64,000 nt of DNA from Pseudomonas purpurea (GTDB taxonomy: Bacteria > Pseudomonadota > Gammaproteobacteria > Pseudomonadales > Pseudomonadaceae). Both the position numbers and the translations under genes were made by a program. Location: the NCBI RefSeq assembly GCF_039908635.1, contig NZ_CP150918.1:1674001-1738000 (forward strand), in the 5' to 3' direction. Below, in pieces: positions 26,401-32,131 of this stretch. Each line of letters opens with the position of its first letter. Within the stretch, counting starts at the first letter, position 1. The notes beneath the pieces were generated by a model. The model was given only the letters and a program-made list of their open reading frames with translations. It searched no databases and was not told where the DNA came from.

Positions 26401-29294
26401 GAAACCTCACCGTCAACGCGGTGAACGACGTGGTTAACACCGGGCTGATGGAAGCCGGTAACCGCCTCGACGTGCTGGCCGGCAACGACATCGTCAACCG
26501 CAATGGCGGGATCATTAACGCCGCCGACGTGAACCTGTCGGCCGTGATGGGCGACGTCGTCAACCAGCGCAATGTCACCCATGTCGACGGTAAGAACGGC
26601 AAGTGGACCTGGACCGACAGCTTTGTCGACAACGCCGCGCGCATTGAGTCCGCGAACAACCTGAACATTCAGGCCGGGCGCGACGTCAACAGCCTGGGCG
26701 GCGTGATGAGCAGCCGGGCGGACCTGACCATCAACGCCGGTCGTGACGTGAACATCGGCGCGGTTGAATCCCTGAACAGCATAACCGACGGCCGCGACCA
26801 CCGCAGTTCGTCCATCGAACAGCTCAGCTCACAACTCACGGCCGGCCGCGACCTGCGCATCGACACGGCCCGCAACCTGCTGGTGGCCGCCAGCGACCTG
26901 AGCGCGGGCCTGGGCATGGACCTGTCGGCAGGCGCCAACGTGCTGATCACGGCGGCGGCCAACGAAAACCACTTCTACGAGAAAGGCCACGTCGCCAAAC
27001 GCCAGACCGACCACGTCGAACAACAGGCCTCCGTGCTGCGCGCCGGCAACGGCCTGAACATCGCTGCGGGCGAAAACCTCACGCTGGTCGCCAGCAAACT
27101 GGACGCCGGCCAGGACGCCTACCTGGTCGCGGGCGAACAACTGGAACTGCTCGCTGCGCAAGACAACGACTACTCGTTGTACGATATGAAGAAAAAGGGC
27201 GGCTGGGGTGCCAAGAAAACCCAACGCGACGAAGTCACCCAGGTCACCAACGTCGGCACCGAAATCAAAACTGGCGGCGACCTGCTGCTGGCCAGCGGTG
27301 GAGACCAGAAGTACCAGGTGGCGAAACTGGAAAGCGGCAAGGACCTGACGCTGGACAGCGGTGGAGCGATCACCTTTGAAGGGGTGAAGGATCTGCATGA
27401 TGAGAGCCATACCAAAAGCGATAACGACGCGTTCTGGAACTCCTCCAAAGGCAAAGGCAAGACTGACGAAACCCTGCGCCAGAGCCAGTTGGTCGCCAAG
27501 GGCAATCTGGTCATAAAAGCCGTCGATGGTTTGAACATCGACATCAAACACATCAACAAGAAAACCGTCAGCGAGACCATCGACGCGATGGTCCAGGCCG
27601 ACCCACAACTGGCCTGGCTCAAAGAAGCCGAGAAACGCGGCGATGTGGATTGGCGGCAGGTGAAGGAGATTCACAAGTCCTTCAAATATCAAAACTCGGG
27701 GTTAGGGCCGGCGGCTCAGTTGATTATTGCAATCCTGATGGCGGCGTTCGTAGGCCCAGCGGCACTGGCTGCTGCGAGTGGCGGTGGGACGCTTGTCGCT
27801 GGCGCTGCTAGTGCTATAGCGACCAGTGCGGCGACGAATGCCGCCGTTAGTTTTGTTAACAATCGAGGAAATCTCGGCGCGGTTATGAAGGACGTAACGT
27901 CCAAGGAAAGCATCAAGGGCTACGTAGTCGCTGCCGCAACAGCAGGTGTCGCGCACCAGCTCAACTACAACCCGGGTAAGTTGGGTTTTGATGCAAAAAG
28001 CATTGGCACCGTGGCAGTCAAGGTCACCGCCGATGCGGCTATCAAAACTGCGGTTTACGGGGGGAGCTTTACCAGCCATCTCGCCAGCGCTGCCGTCGGG
28101 GAAGCCGTTGCAGTGGGCGGTGCCGTCGGAGCAGGAGCCATTGGCGATCTGACCATTCCGGAAGGTAGTTGGCAGAAAATCGCCCTGCATGCGGGCTTGG
28201 GAGGCTTGCTGGCTGAAGCAATGGGTGGTGATTTTCGCAGCGGAGCGCTCGCAGGCGGCGCCAATGAAGTGTTGGTCGGATTGCTGGGCGACAAACTTTT
28301 ACCCCCAAACCTAGTGCCGGGCTCTGCGGAATATAACCAGGCCCAGGCTAATCTGCTCGCGCTTTCGCAAGTTGTCGGTGTATTAGGCGCAGCAGTTTCC
28401 GGTGGAGATGTCGGCGTTGGCGCTGCGGTAGCTGCGAATGCAACGCAGTATAATTACCTGACTCACCAAGCGTTTGATGAGGTCGATAATTGCCTGTCGG
28501 GCAAAACTTGCTCCACTCAGGAGCAGAAAGACGCGGCGATAGCGAAGGCGGAGGAGACCAGCGAATGGCTGGACTCGCAGATGCATAGCATCTGTGACAA
28601 AGCCCCGCAGAGTGACGGCTGCCGAGTGGCGGTTAACACAGCGATAAAATATGTTGCCATGCAGGATGCTTGGAATGTAATGCATAAGGATTTGGCGCGT
28701 TCTTCGCAAAATACGTTCAACTATCTCTACAATACGGACGGTGCGTCCGAACGTCTGGTAACCTATATGAACACCATCGACAATCGAGCCAATTTCTTCG
28801 GGGCTAGCAACATGTACGAACAAAAAATGGGTATCGGTAGCAGGTGGTTTGGTGGTGCAGAGATGGTTTCCAGAGCATTTGGGACTGGGTTGGGAGCCGA
28901 CGGTAACGCGTCTTATGTATCCTTTGGTTTAGGCTGGTTCTTAGCTCCGGTTTATGACTGGCGTAAAGCTGCTGGGGATGCGCTGATTACTGGCGGTTTT
29001 AATAACTTCAAGAATCTATACAATAAGACTGTCACTGATCCTGTTGCCTGGGATATCAAACAATTGAAGGATGAACAGGCTATCTTGCAGCCCATTCATC
29101 AACAGTACTTGGAGGGGCGTCGCGGCTTTCTGTCGATTTCCAAAGTCATGACTAATGTTTCGGCTTGGCCAAATTCTATGTTTGAAAGAAAACAAGGTGT
29201 TGTTGGTGGAGTGAATGTTTTGGATTATAAGTCTAGAGTGGAGTTTGGTTGTAAGTTGCTGGGATACTCCAAAGGTCAGGGCTGTACACCATGA
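17478..29294 (+). CDS. TpsA2: CdiA-like two-partner secretion exoprotein with variable toxin-like C-terminus
   Basis: A 3938-residue paralogue of TpsA1, near-identical in signal peptide and TPS domain (canonical NPNL, NPYGI, SCNGCGF) and alike through the repeat region. It diverges in two places: residues ~2400-2640, a more AT-rich non-repetitive patch, and the C-terminus. After a DUF637-like segment (VNNRGNLGAVMKDV, ~residue 3460) comes ANATQYNYLTH near 3652, in the position where VENN marks the toxin boundary in enterobacterial CdiA. The last ~280 residues are unlike TpsA1, lower in GC, and contain two cysteine pairs and a GLGWFLAPVYDW segment; I do not recognise the toxin type. The stop overlaps the next ATG by four bases, the classic toxin-immunity arrangement. 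Start at ATG 17478, where the frame aligns with TpsA1 MDVR; the TTG at 17472 is less likely. Confidence 0.93.
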   Translation: MDVRHLTFLAGQPAAAVKNRERFLGMPKRGLAFLLANVMFWQPTWAQAGGIVVSAPGTSVGQSGNGVPIVNIATPNASGLSHNKFHDYNVGANGLILNNASTQTQSTQLGGIIVGNPNLKHSGAAQTILNEVNGGSPSQLRGYTEVAGKSARVIVANPYGISCNGCGFINTPRVTLTTGKPVLDGGRLDHFQVDQGSVTVDGPMLNATNVDRFEIITRSAKINAEIQAKDLSIIAGRNDVDDQTLKATARANDGSAKPQLAIDSSALGGMYAGAIKLVGTEAGVGVKLDGKLIASGGDIQLDANGHLRMADTSASAAVKVNAASLEVKGRVYGTALDVTAHGDVTNHNTLAARDSITLSSGGQLTNNGVIEAGVNADTSRNASGDVSLDTQNLSNRNSVLASRNLTVNTAQTLDNQGGTLSAQEHLNLTAATLNNQNKGRVLSAAGLAINANQLLNNQGQITSNGALNATLGHLNNNSGELNSLTTATLRVASLDNVAGLINAGELLDITASGLLNNQSGQLTAPRIRLNAAHLDNRQRGSIKSQGALDVTVSGHLNNQQKGRLEAKGASQITAGSLDNSDATLGSDTDLTLKVSGALTNVDGNISSAGTTRLTGSTLNNRDGQVSGDNALNINLSGALDNRNGLLGSGKQVDITAASLDNRDGASLVSDNRLTTHISGLLDNRNKGEVIAKGVVDLHAGSVDNRGGQLTGKDLLTLTSDSVDNRGGEIRADKDLHLAVGHLNNADKGLVSGKARVDFIGKRLDNQQGQFTGAGLMTLNAAEVNNGQGRISSLSDLNAEITALKQQGGSLFASGNLTLTGASLDNGKGGLVGATKALKLTVGDIDNRGGEISSSLGLNVKGQRLDNSDGGKVLGTTDLELKVAQVINQSKGLIHANGIASLKGTRLDNLGGKFDSLSALDITLDDALDNGQGLISSEGLLTVNASSLNNNAGRLSSAGALSLTSRGVVLNQSGSISTNGVLTLNSASLDNRQKGLISGKTANQVTTGHFDNSHEGRLTSTGTLNLIAGQVDNATGRIASDLALTASVTGLDQQGGELFSKSGLSLDLNHGQLNTQGGLINASGNLLLKNLNGVNNQKGEISSQQAFTLAAQQLDNSGGTLLSDHALTLRINQKLDNLKGVISAAALDSRSQTLDNTDGLISSHGRLELVVDNALTNQRGSLIGDGALLLNTGTLDNSSGDISSQADIIATLKHLDNQHGKLISTGAFNLTAASVDNRQGGLLGATQALTLNVDALDNRGGELSSHADLNVIGKTFDNRAGHLSSLKNTRVQLSGELDNREGRLSSEGTLKVDAAQLFNAKGSLSSAGDLTLNSVGRVDNQGGELVTNGMLKLDSASLDNRQQGSISGKGPVIVTTGAFDNSQKGQLNSSNTLDLNAAQVTNQDGGRIGSDGTLTAKVSGLDQQGGKLFSLSTLSLDLNHGQLNNQNGLINAPGSLLLTNLNGVNNDGGEISSAEAFTLAAKNFDNSNGKLLNNQGLTLRIAELLTNTKGLIGAAKLDIHAANLNNDGGTLTSRSDLDVGVVQELNNLNQGQISAAQDLTLNALRLNNHNSRVLAGNNLTLNASHVDNSTQGLINSLGTLNITANGLDSSDRGEVSAKGDIRLDLKSLVQNGGRVLGEKAVTLDLADNDFDNRNGLLNAKGPLTLKRLHDLRNQGGEISSQQSFTVAGQMLDNTGGSLISNEQLTLNGTQLINRGGLMSGLKGLTVTGASLDNSYSGSLSSRNGNLGVDLSGNLLNNDGGGLAAQGNLNVSGALLDNSNKGVLSSGGGQKFDLSTGINNSQEGLISSGAGLVINTHTLTNANATINAQQAITLNAGDLDNSLGKLLGNGAMTLALHGALDNNEGKVASEGPLLISGATEVKNRIGELGSKKALTLRTLSLDNSGGTLAANDALILKASGTVQNSAKGLIHSQNADVSIEAASLLNNGGAIQSQSGLTLDISGDFNNQLGKVIAQAGDVSVKAANIDNRGGVLTSLKGALEARTVGVLRNGYETNTRQGGLIQAQRLSLQALTRLDNAGGRLSAQAGDSVISSADVDNRNGSLYATGLTKVTAGTFDNRDGQVGGNRIELGLSGALNNRNGLIESDGTLAVNAASVDNQDGTLRSLGATGKTEFQIGGVFDNRNGSLETGNSDLTLAVGGFINAGGQLLHLGEGNFGLSLANVTGAGGSIVTRGGLTLNADSWTNTSVIQAGRLYVNVDNFVQTSTGQLLASTLFEGRGVNWTNDGLLASDGDLRINLSGAYSGNGRVNSVDKLTFSAASLNLTKDAAIAGGGPSSLNINGPIINYGRITSDDNLQITSASLSNFGTVGSGEKLTLNTPELLNQNGLIFSGADMQLSTNRMTNRFGDIYSFGGLTVAQNAAGARADVVENISGTIESAGDMRLLATSITNRKDVLTLKDEPVDSYIDHQCTHCEDEWNVWYYIHEIHRQAVDTDSPIAFLTAGGNLEVKGSSFLNRYGSVSAVKNINVAVDSFSNEGANLLMTEYVNHYKNPDNREPGRIYLNLTAPGGAVYEYNKYNSKYLTQERMANGEPFHNNPGLRTGELNPNYNPAQILPAPRAVTKYGLFKPYKYTGTTGSNIAAVMQAGGNISIAATTVLNTGLKTEKVKIVSRNRQVDATGVTRAITPVAFVINSQLPPDRAHQRVDPLTLPGFVIPQGQNGLFRLSEKTANTGSATATTTVPQNWTLGSATLGPIQRQQDLPATLVRPIEIDKVATVAASDRQLTPTIRTAAGIDAAPSVLTPVAPDLPSTGPVLPTHPRAADTTGQPTVGVTLPPHDQSIARVTGLPDTHVPVKSHNYLIETNPVITDLKQFMGSDYLLSNLGYDPDKAVKRLGDGFFEQRLVQQAVVARTGQRFLDGMTNNEDMLRHLMDNAIASKNELNLSVGVNLTSQQVAALTHDIVWLEEAVVSGEKVLVPVFYMAQANNRLGPIGALILGQDVSIIAGKDLNNSGTLRATRNLTVNAVNDVVNTGLMEAGNRLDVLAGNDIVNRNGGIINAADVNLSAVMGDVVNQRNVTHVDGKNGKWTWTDSFVDNAARIESANNLNIQAGRDVNSLGGVMSSRADLTINAGRDVNIGAVESLNSITDGRDHRSSSIEQLSSQLTAGRDLRIDTARNLLVAASDLSAGLGMDLSAGANVLITAAANENHFYEKGHVAKRQTDHVEQQASVLRAGNGLNIAAGENLTLVASKLDAGQDAYLVAGEQLELLAAQDNDYSLYDMKKKGGWGAKKTQRDEVTQVTNVGTEIKTGGDLLLASGGDQKYQVAKLESGKDLTLDSGGAITFEGVKDLHDESHTKSDNDAFWNSSKGKGKTDETLRQSQLVAKGNLVIKAVDGLNIDIKHINKKTVSETIDAMVQADPQLAWLKEAEKRGDVDWRQVKEIHKSFKYQNSGLGPAAQLIIAILMAAFVGPAALAAASGGGTLVAGAASAIATSAATNAAVSFVNNRGNLGAVMKDVTSKESIKGYVVAAATAGVAHQLNYNPGKLGFDAKSIGTVAVKVTADAAIKTAVYGGSFTSHLASAAVGEAVAVGGAVGAGAIGDLTIPEGSWQKIALHAGLGGLLAEAMGGDFRSGALAGGANEVLVGLLGDKLLPPNLVPGSAEYNQAQANLLALSQVVGVLGAAVSGGDVGVGAAVAANATQYNYLTHQAFDEVDNCLSGKTCSTQEQKDAAIAKAEETSEWLDSQMHSICDKAPQSDGCRVAVNTAIKYVAMQDAWNVMHKDLARSSQNTFNYLYNTDGASERLVTYMNTIDNRANFFGASNMYEQKMGIGSRWFGGAEMVSRAFGTGLGADGNASYVSFGLGWFLAPVYDWRKAAGDALITGGFNNFKNLYNKTVTDPVAWDIKQLKDEQAILQPIHQQYLEGRRGFLSISKVMTNVSAWPNSMFERKQGVVGGVNVLDYKSRVEFGCKLLGYSKGQGCTP

Positions 29295-29743
29295 GTGAAA
29301 TAAATTACCCACGTCGTAAAGTTTTTATGGCTTTCTTCCTTTGCCCCTTGGTGCTGGGTTTTTTTGCTGGTATTTTCAAATTCGTTACACTGATCGCCCA
29401 TTTGGCGAGTAACCCACGGCTATTGGGCGAGGTAAGGGGGGCGGAACTACTGTTGATGCCGGTAGTGGCTCCGCTCATTGCACAGGTGGCGTTTTTCCTG
29501 CCATTTCTGGGGTTTGCACTGGTGGTCGCGTGGCTGAAAGTCAACAGGAGTCCGCGCAACTGTGTGGTTCTTTCCTTGGTGGGGGGCTGCCTTACCACAT
29601 TGTGGGCATTGTTGTTTATTACAGTTGTAGTGCGCAGTGTGGAGGGTGCTCAGTTCTCAGATTATATTATTGAAATGTTCATGGTTTTTGTAGCATCAAC
29701 CGCTACCTGCTGGTTGGCAGCGCGCTTTTTCTTGCCTGAATGA
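29291..29743 (+). CDS. Four-helix inner-membrane protein, candidate immunity protein for TpsA2
   Basis: A 150-residue protein with four predicted transmembrane helices: about 12-32 (FMAFFLCPLVLGFFAGIF), 50-76, 92-113 (VLSLVGGCLTTLWALLFITV) and 122-147. Its ATG overlaps the tpsA2 TGA stop (ATGA), so it is translationally coupled to the toxin-like end. Base composition matches the AT-richer tail of tpsA2, suggesting they moved as one unit. Contact-dependent inhibition loci place a specific immunity gene exactly here. An integral membrane immunity protein would fit a toxin that acts on or crosses the inner membrane, but that is inference. No family is recognised. Confidence 0.75.
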   Translation: MSEINYPRRKVFMAFFLCPLVLGFFAGIFKFVTLIAHLASNPRLLGEVRGAELLLMPVVAPLIAQVAFFLPFLGFALVVAWLKVNRSPRNCVVLSLVGGCLTTLWALLFITVVVRSVEGAQFSDYIIEMFMVFVASTATCWLAARFFLPE

Positions 29744-29916
29744 AATGTTGAAGCTGTTAGAGCGGAAAGGGACTCCCATTAGCCGATTTCGAGTACAAAT
29801 TAAAAGTCTTTTCGTGCTGTAGTTTTAACTGTTCATGTAAATCTGGCAGGCTTTTTGAGTGAATAGATAAACGCTGTCACTTAATACTTAGCTTTTCTAC
29901 GGTAAGGGACTTTTCG

Positions 29917-30471
29917 ATGCGTTTCTCTTTTTTCTGGCTCCTTTTGGGCTTAGTGGCACTGCTATCAGGCTGCAATACAACCCCCTACGACAAGGCGACG
30001 ATTTACTACGATCGAGCGCAGTTCCCCGCGCAAATCGTCAAAGACTATCCGTCATTGAGTGATCCCATTCTTCAGCACGGACGTTGCTCGCTGATTATTG
30101 CTACGCCCGGTTCGAACACTGGAACTTACTATTTCTGTACCTATGCGCTGACGGCGAACGGGCTTTATGTGCAGGGGTGGGATGCTAAGGCGCTGCAGTA
30201 TGTCGAGATCGTGCACGTTGATTTGTCGAGGCTCAAAAAAATCTCCCTTTACTCGTTCTTACGGACCAACCAGCTCCAGTTAACAGAGGATCGACGTCAG
30301 ATGGCGTTGAGTGCCACCATTGATGAGGGCGGGTATGTCGATACTTCGGCCACTGAGCGTTTGTTCGACGCGATCAAGCGCAAGGGGGTTCTCGTGGTAA
30401 AAAGCGAAGGCATGATGAACCCGCCCGCGCCTGCGACACCGATGATCATTCCAATCATCATTCCTAAGTGA
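29917..30471 (+). CDS. Putative lipoprotein, unknown function, in the toxin-immunity neighbourhood
   Basis: A 184-residue protein with a lipoprotein signal: hydrophobic MRFSFFWLLLGLVALLSGC with lipobox LSGC and modified Cys19. The rest is soluble with alternating strands and a proline-rich, hydrophobic end (PPAPATPMIIPIIIPK). A TAAGGGA Shine-Dalgarno precedes the ATG. It stands ~170 AT-rich bases after the candidate immunity gene and could be part of the same transcript. It may be a second protective or accessory factor or simply cargo; the sequence does not decide. I do not recognise the family. Confidence 0.75.
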   Translation: MRFSFFWLLLGLVALLSGCNTTPYDKATIYYDRAQFPAQIVKDYPSLSDPILQHGRCSLIIATPGSNTGTYYFCTYALTANGLYVQGWDAKALQYVEIVHVDLSRLKKISLYSFLRTNQLQLTEDRRQMALSATIDEGGYVDTSATERLFDAIKRKGVLVVKSEGMMNPPAPATPMIIPIIIPK

Positions 30472-30512
30472 AGGTGTGATGGGGAGTTTTAGTTGAATGT
30501 GCAATGTGAAAC

Positions 30513-30532
30513 GGGCGACCCACAGGTCGCCC
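30513..30532. terminator. Hairpin between convergent lipoprotein and 90-residue genes
   Basis: Perfect 8-bp arms GGGCGACC and GGTCGCCC with a CACA loop, followed on the plus strand by a short T-containing run. It is a plausible but weak terminator for the rightward lipoprotein gene. Confidence 0.55.
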
Positions 30533-30540
30533 ATTTTCAT

Positions 30541-30813
30541 TCACTCCGCAGCCTGTGCCCGCAACCGCCGACCAATCACATCCATCAAATCACAGCCATC
30601 GCGCAACGGTATGACTAGCAATTTGGAGAAGTCAGAAAGCACCACCGTGTCGCAATCAATCTCGGCACGAAAGGCGATGTTCTCCAGCACTTGAGTGACC
30701 GTGCGAATGCGGTAATCCGCCATCGCTTGCAGGACGTCAAGTGGCGCTTGGGTATCAATAAGCAGAGATGCCGGGATCAGGTCGATTCCGGTGAGGGGCA
30801 TGTATCTATCCAT
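30541..30813 (-). CDS. Small conserved Pseudomonas protein of unknown function (90 aa)
   Basis: The product (MDRYMPLTGIDLIPASLL...) is soluble, without signal or membrane segment, and ends in a conserved-looking block LLVIPLRDGCDLMDVIGRRL. The frame stays open to 31008, but the ATG at 30813 has ACGAGG eight bases upstream. The upstream extension corresponds to a strongly structured RNA leader rather than protein. Short proteins like this are common and scattered in Pseudomonas genomes; I know no function. It is convergent with the lipoprotein gene. Confidence 0.65.
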   Translation of the reverse strand: MDRYMPLTGIDLIPASLLIDTQAPLDVLQAMADYRIRTVTQVLENIAFRAEIDCDTVVLSDFSKLLVIPLRDGCDLMDVIGRRLRAQAAE

Positions 30814-30867
30814 AGTTGAAGCCTCGTTTAGTTTGCTGAGACTGCCAGCAGATCGTCGCCAAACGAA

Positions 30868-30950
30868 ATTAGGGTGGCAGCTGTACGCAGGTTGGCGAAC
30901 CGGAAACGAGTAACCGGCAGACCCGAAGGTCTCCCGCGCACAGCCGCCAT
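30868..30950 (-). ncRNA. Structured RNA leader upstream of the 90-aa gene
   Basis: Read on the minus strand, GGCGGCUGU (30948-30940) pairs with ACAGCUGCC (30884-30876) over nine positions with one G-U. It encloses a second stem GGGAGACC/GGUCUGCC closed by a UUCG tetraloop (30935-30916). Two nested, independent helices with a stable tetraloop are unlikely by chance. It lies about 60-130 bases before the 90-aa start codon, so it could be a leader element or a separate small RNA. The layout recalls C4-type antisense RNAs, but I cannot verify that. Confidence 0.5.
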
Positions 30951-31168
30951 GATAGAAGCAGCTTTGCAGATGCGGAGGCGCCTGCAAATAAGCAGACAGC
31001 TCTCGCACTCGTTAATCAGGTCGCCAAACCCGGTCGCCATGTGGGCGACGGGCGGACTATAAGCCTCATGGTTCTAGCGGTGCAAGGCATGGTTGAGGTT
31101 CGGTTTCCTAAGTTTGCGTAGGAGCCTGCCGAACGACGGATAGTCCACATAAAGTCGCGACCTTGGCC

Positions 31169-31248
31169 CATCGTCTGGCTCGAAGAAGCCGTGGTCAGCG
31201 GCGAAAAAGTCCTGGTGCCGGTGTTCCGCATGGTCTAGGCCAACAACG
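31169..31248 (+). pseudogene. Displaced, decayed ~80-bp fragment of tpsA2
   Basis: This stretch matches tpsA2 26228-26307 (the conserved linker encoding IVWLEEAVVSGEKVLVPV) with only a handful of substitutions; one of them makes an in-frame TAG. Outside the 80 bases the similarity stops on both sides. It is a non-functional leftover of a tpsA copy, lying about 2 kb beyond the end of tpsA2. Confidence 0.8.
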
Positions 31249-31326
31249 GGTGAGGCTGGGTAATTACCGGATCTCCAGTCAGTAGTGTTCGATGAGTTGG
31301 GCAGATTTCGTTTTGCCGCGTTTGTA

Positions 31327-31896
31327 TCAAGTACAACCACTTCCCTTCTCGCACCTCAACAACGGCCAGGTCGTGAGCCAGTGTTTGGAGGCGATGCGAG
31401 ACTCATAGATGTCGCGTTTTTCCACTTCGAAGCGTGGGGTCGGTCTGAGGATCAGGTCGAACAGGTCTTCAAGGCCCAGCGGTGCGCTGACTTCACAGGT
31501 GTCTTGTGCGGTGCGCCTGACGGCGACGGCGGTGGCGGTTTCGGGCCAGTGGCGCATGGCGTCAGTGGCCGAGCGGTAGGGGGCGTTGCCGTTGCGGGTG
31601 TGCATCCTGGCCTGGTTTTTTACCGACCATTTAACTGCTGGGTGCAAGGTGTGGAGGATGGCTTCGAGTCGGCGGTCTTCGTCGGGGGTGGCTCGGGCGG
31701 GATCAAACCACAGGACATCGACGTCGCCCGTCAGCGGCGACACCGCGCGGCCATGCAGGTGGTCCCACACGGCGTTCCTGACAAACCCGGCACCGACCCA
31801 GCAATCGGGGAGGTTCAAGGCGCGGACCACCTCCAGAAGGGGCCACCTCACCGGGTCAATCAAGAGAAGGGCCTGGATGCGTGAAATCTCGTTCAT
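31327..31896 (-). CDS. Nucleotidyltransferase-like protein (DUF925/NTP_transf_6 family)
   Basis: A 189-residue cytosolic protein. The N-terminal half has the nucleotidyltransferase-fold signature: WVGAGFVRNAVWDHLHG (residues ~33-49) followed by DVDVLWFDP, the paired acidic residues that bind metal in this fold. The family (COG3575-like) is widespread, of usual length ~190, and without a proven substrate. The final residues (LTTWPLLRCEKGSGC) look typical. It is transcribed away from tpsB and probably has no part in secretion. Start at 31896 fits the family; the Shine-Dalgarno is weak. Confidence 0.85.
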   Translation of the reverse strand: MNEISRIQALLLIDPVRWPLLEVVRALNLPDCWVGAGFVRNAVWDHLHGRAVSPLTGDVDVLWFDPARATPDEDRRLEAILHTLHPAVKWSVKNQARMHTRNGNAPYRSATDAMRHWPETATAVAVRRTAQDTCEVSAPLGLEDLFDLILRPTPRFEVEKRDIYESRIASKHWLTTWPLLRCEKGSGCT

Positions 31897-32058
31897 CCCT
31901 CATTCTAAGAGCCCGGGTGCTTAAGGCAACAGGCCTGATGGGGGGCGACTGATGCCAGGGCATCGTTTCAGGCGGTTGTTTTGTCTCATGTACGGCTTGG
32001 CCAACTTGCCGTAAACCCCGCCCCAGAGCCTTCCATCCCCCGGCGCCAAAACAGCTTA

Positions 32059-32108
32059 TTGACGCCAATATGACGGCAACATACCATCGCGCCACTATAT
32101 TGATATCA
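32059..32108 (+). promoter_or_regulatory. Shared type Vb promoter/operator module, copy B (tpsB)
   Basis: TTGACG (32059-32064), 17-base spacer, TACCAT (32082-32087), then TTGATATCA (32100-32108), at the same offsets as the tpsA1 and tpsA2 copies. The arms ATGACGGC (32070-32077) and GCCACTAT (32091-32098) are imperfect here, with three central pairs not Watson-Crick. Beyond the palindrome, the match to copy A continues through GGATCGAAC to the tpsB start codon. Confidence 0.8.
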
Positions 32109-32131
32109 CTTGTCGTCTCGAGGGATCGAAC

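Larger units (their letters stand above)
30814..31326. other. Gene-poor stretch with RNA leader, hairpin and tpsA scrap
   Basis: Besides the structured RNA it has a small GTCGCC/GGCGAC hairpin near 31030-31046 and the displaced tpsA fragment (31169-31248). Open frames here have no good start signals or recognisable products. Confidence 0.5.

Noticed and set aside
28430..28470. VENN toxin-boundary motif in TpsA2
   Set aside because: VENN is absent. A YNYL-containing segment is in that position, so the boundary is inferred from context and not from VENN.
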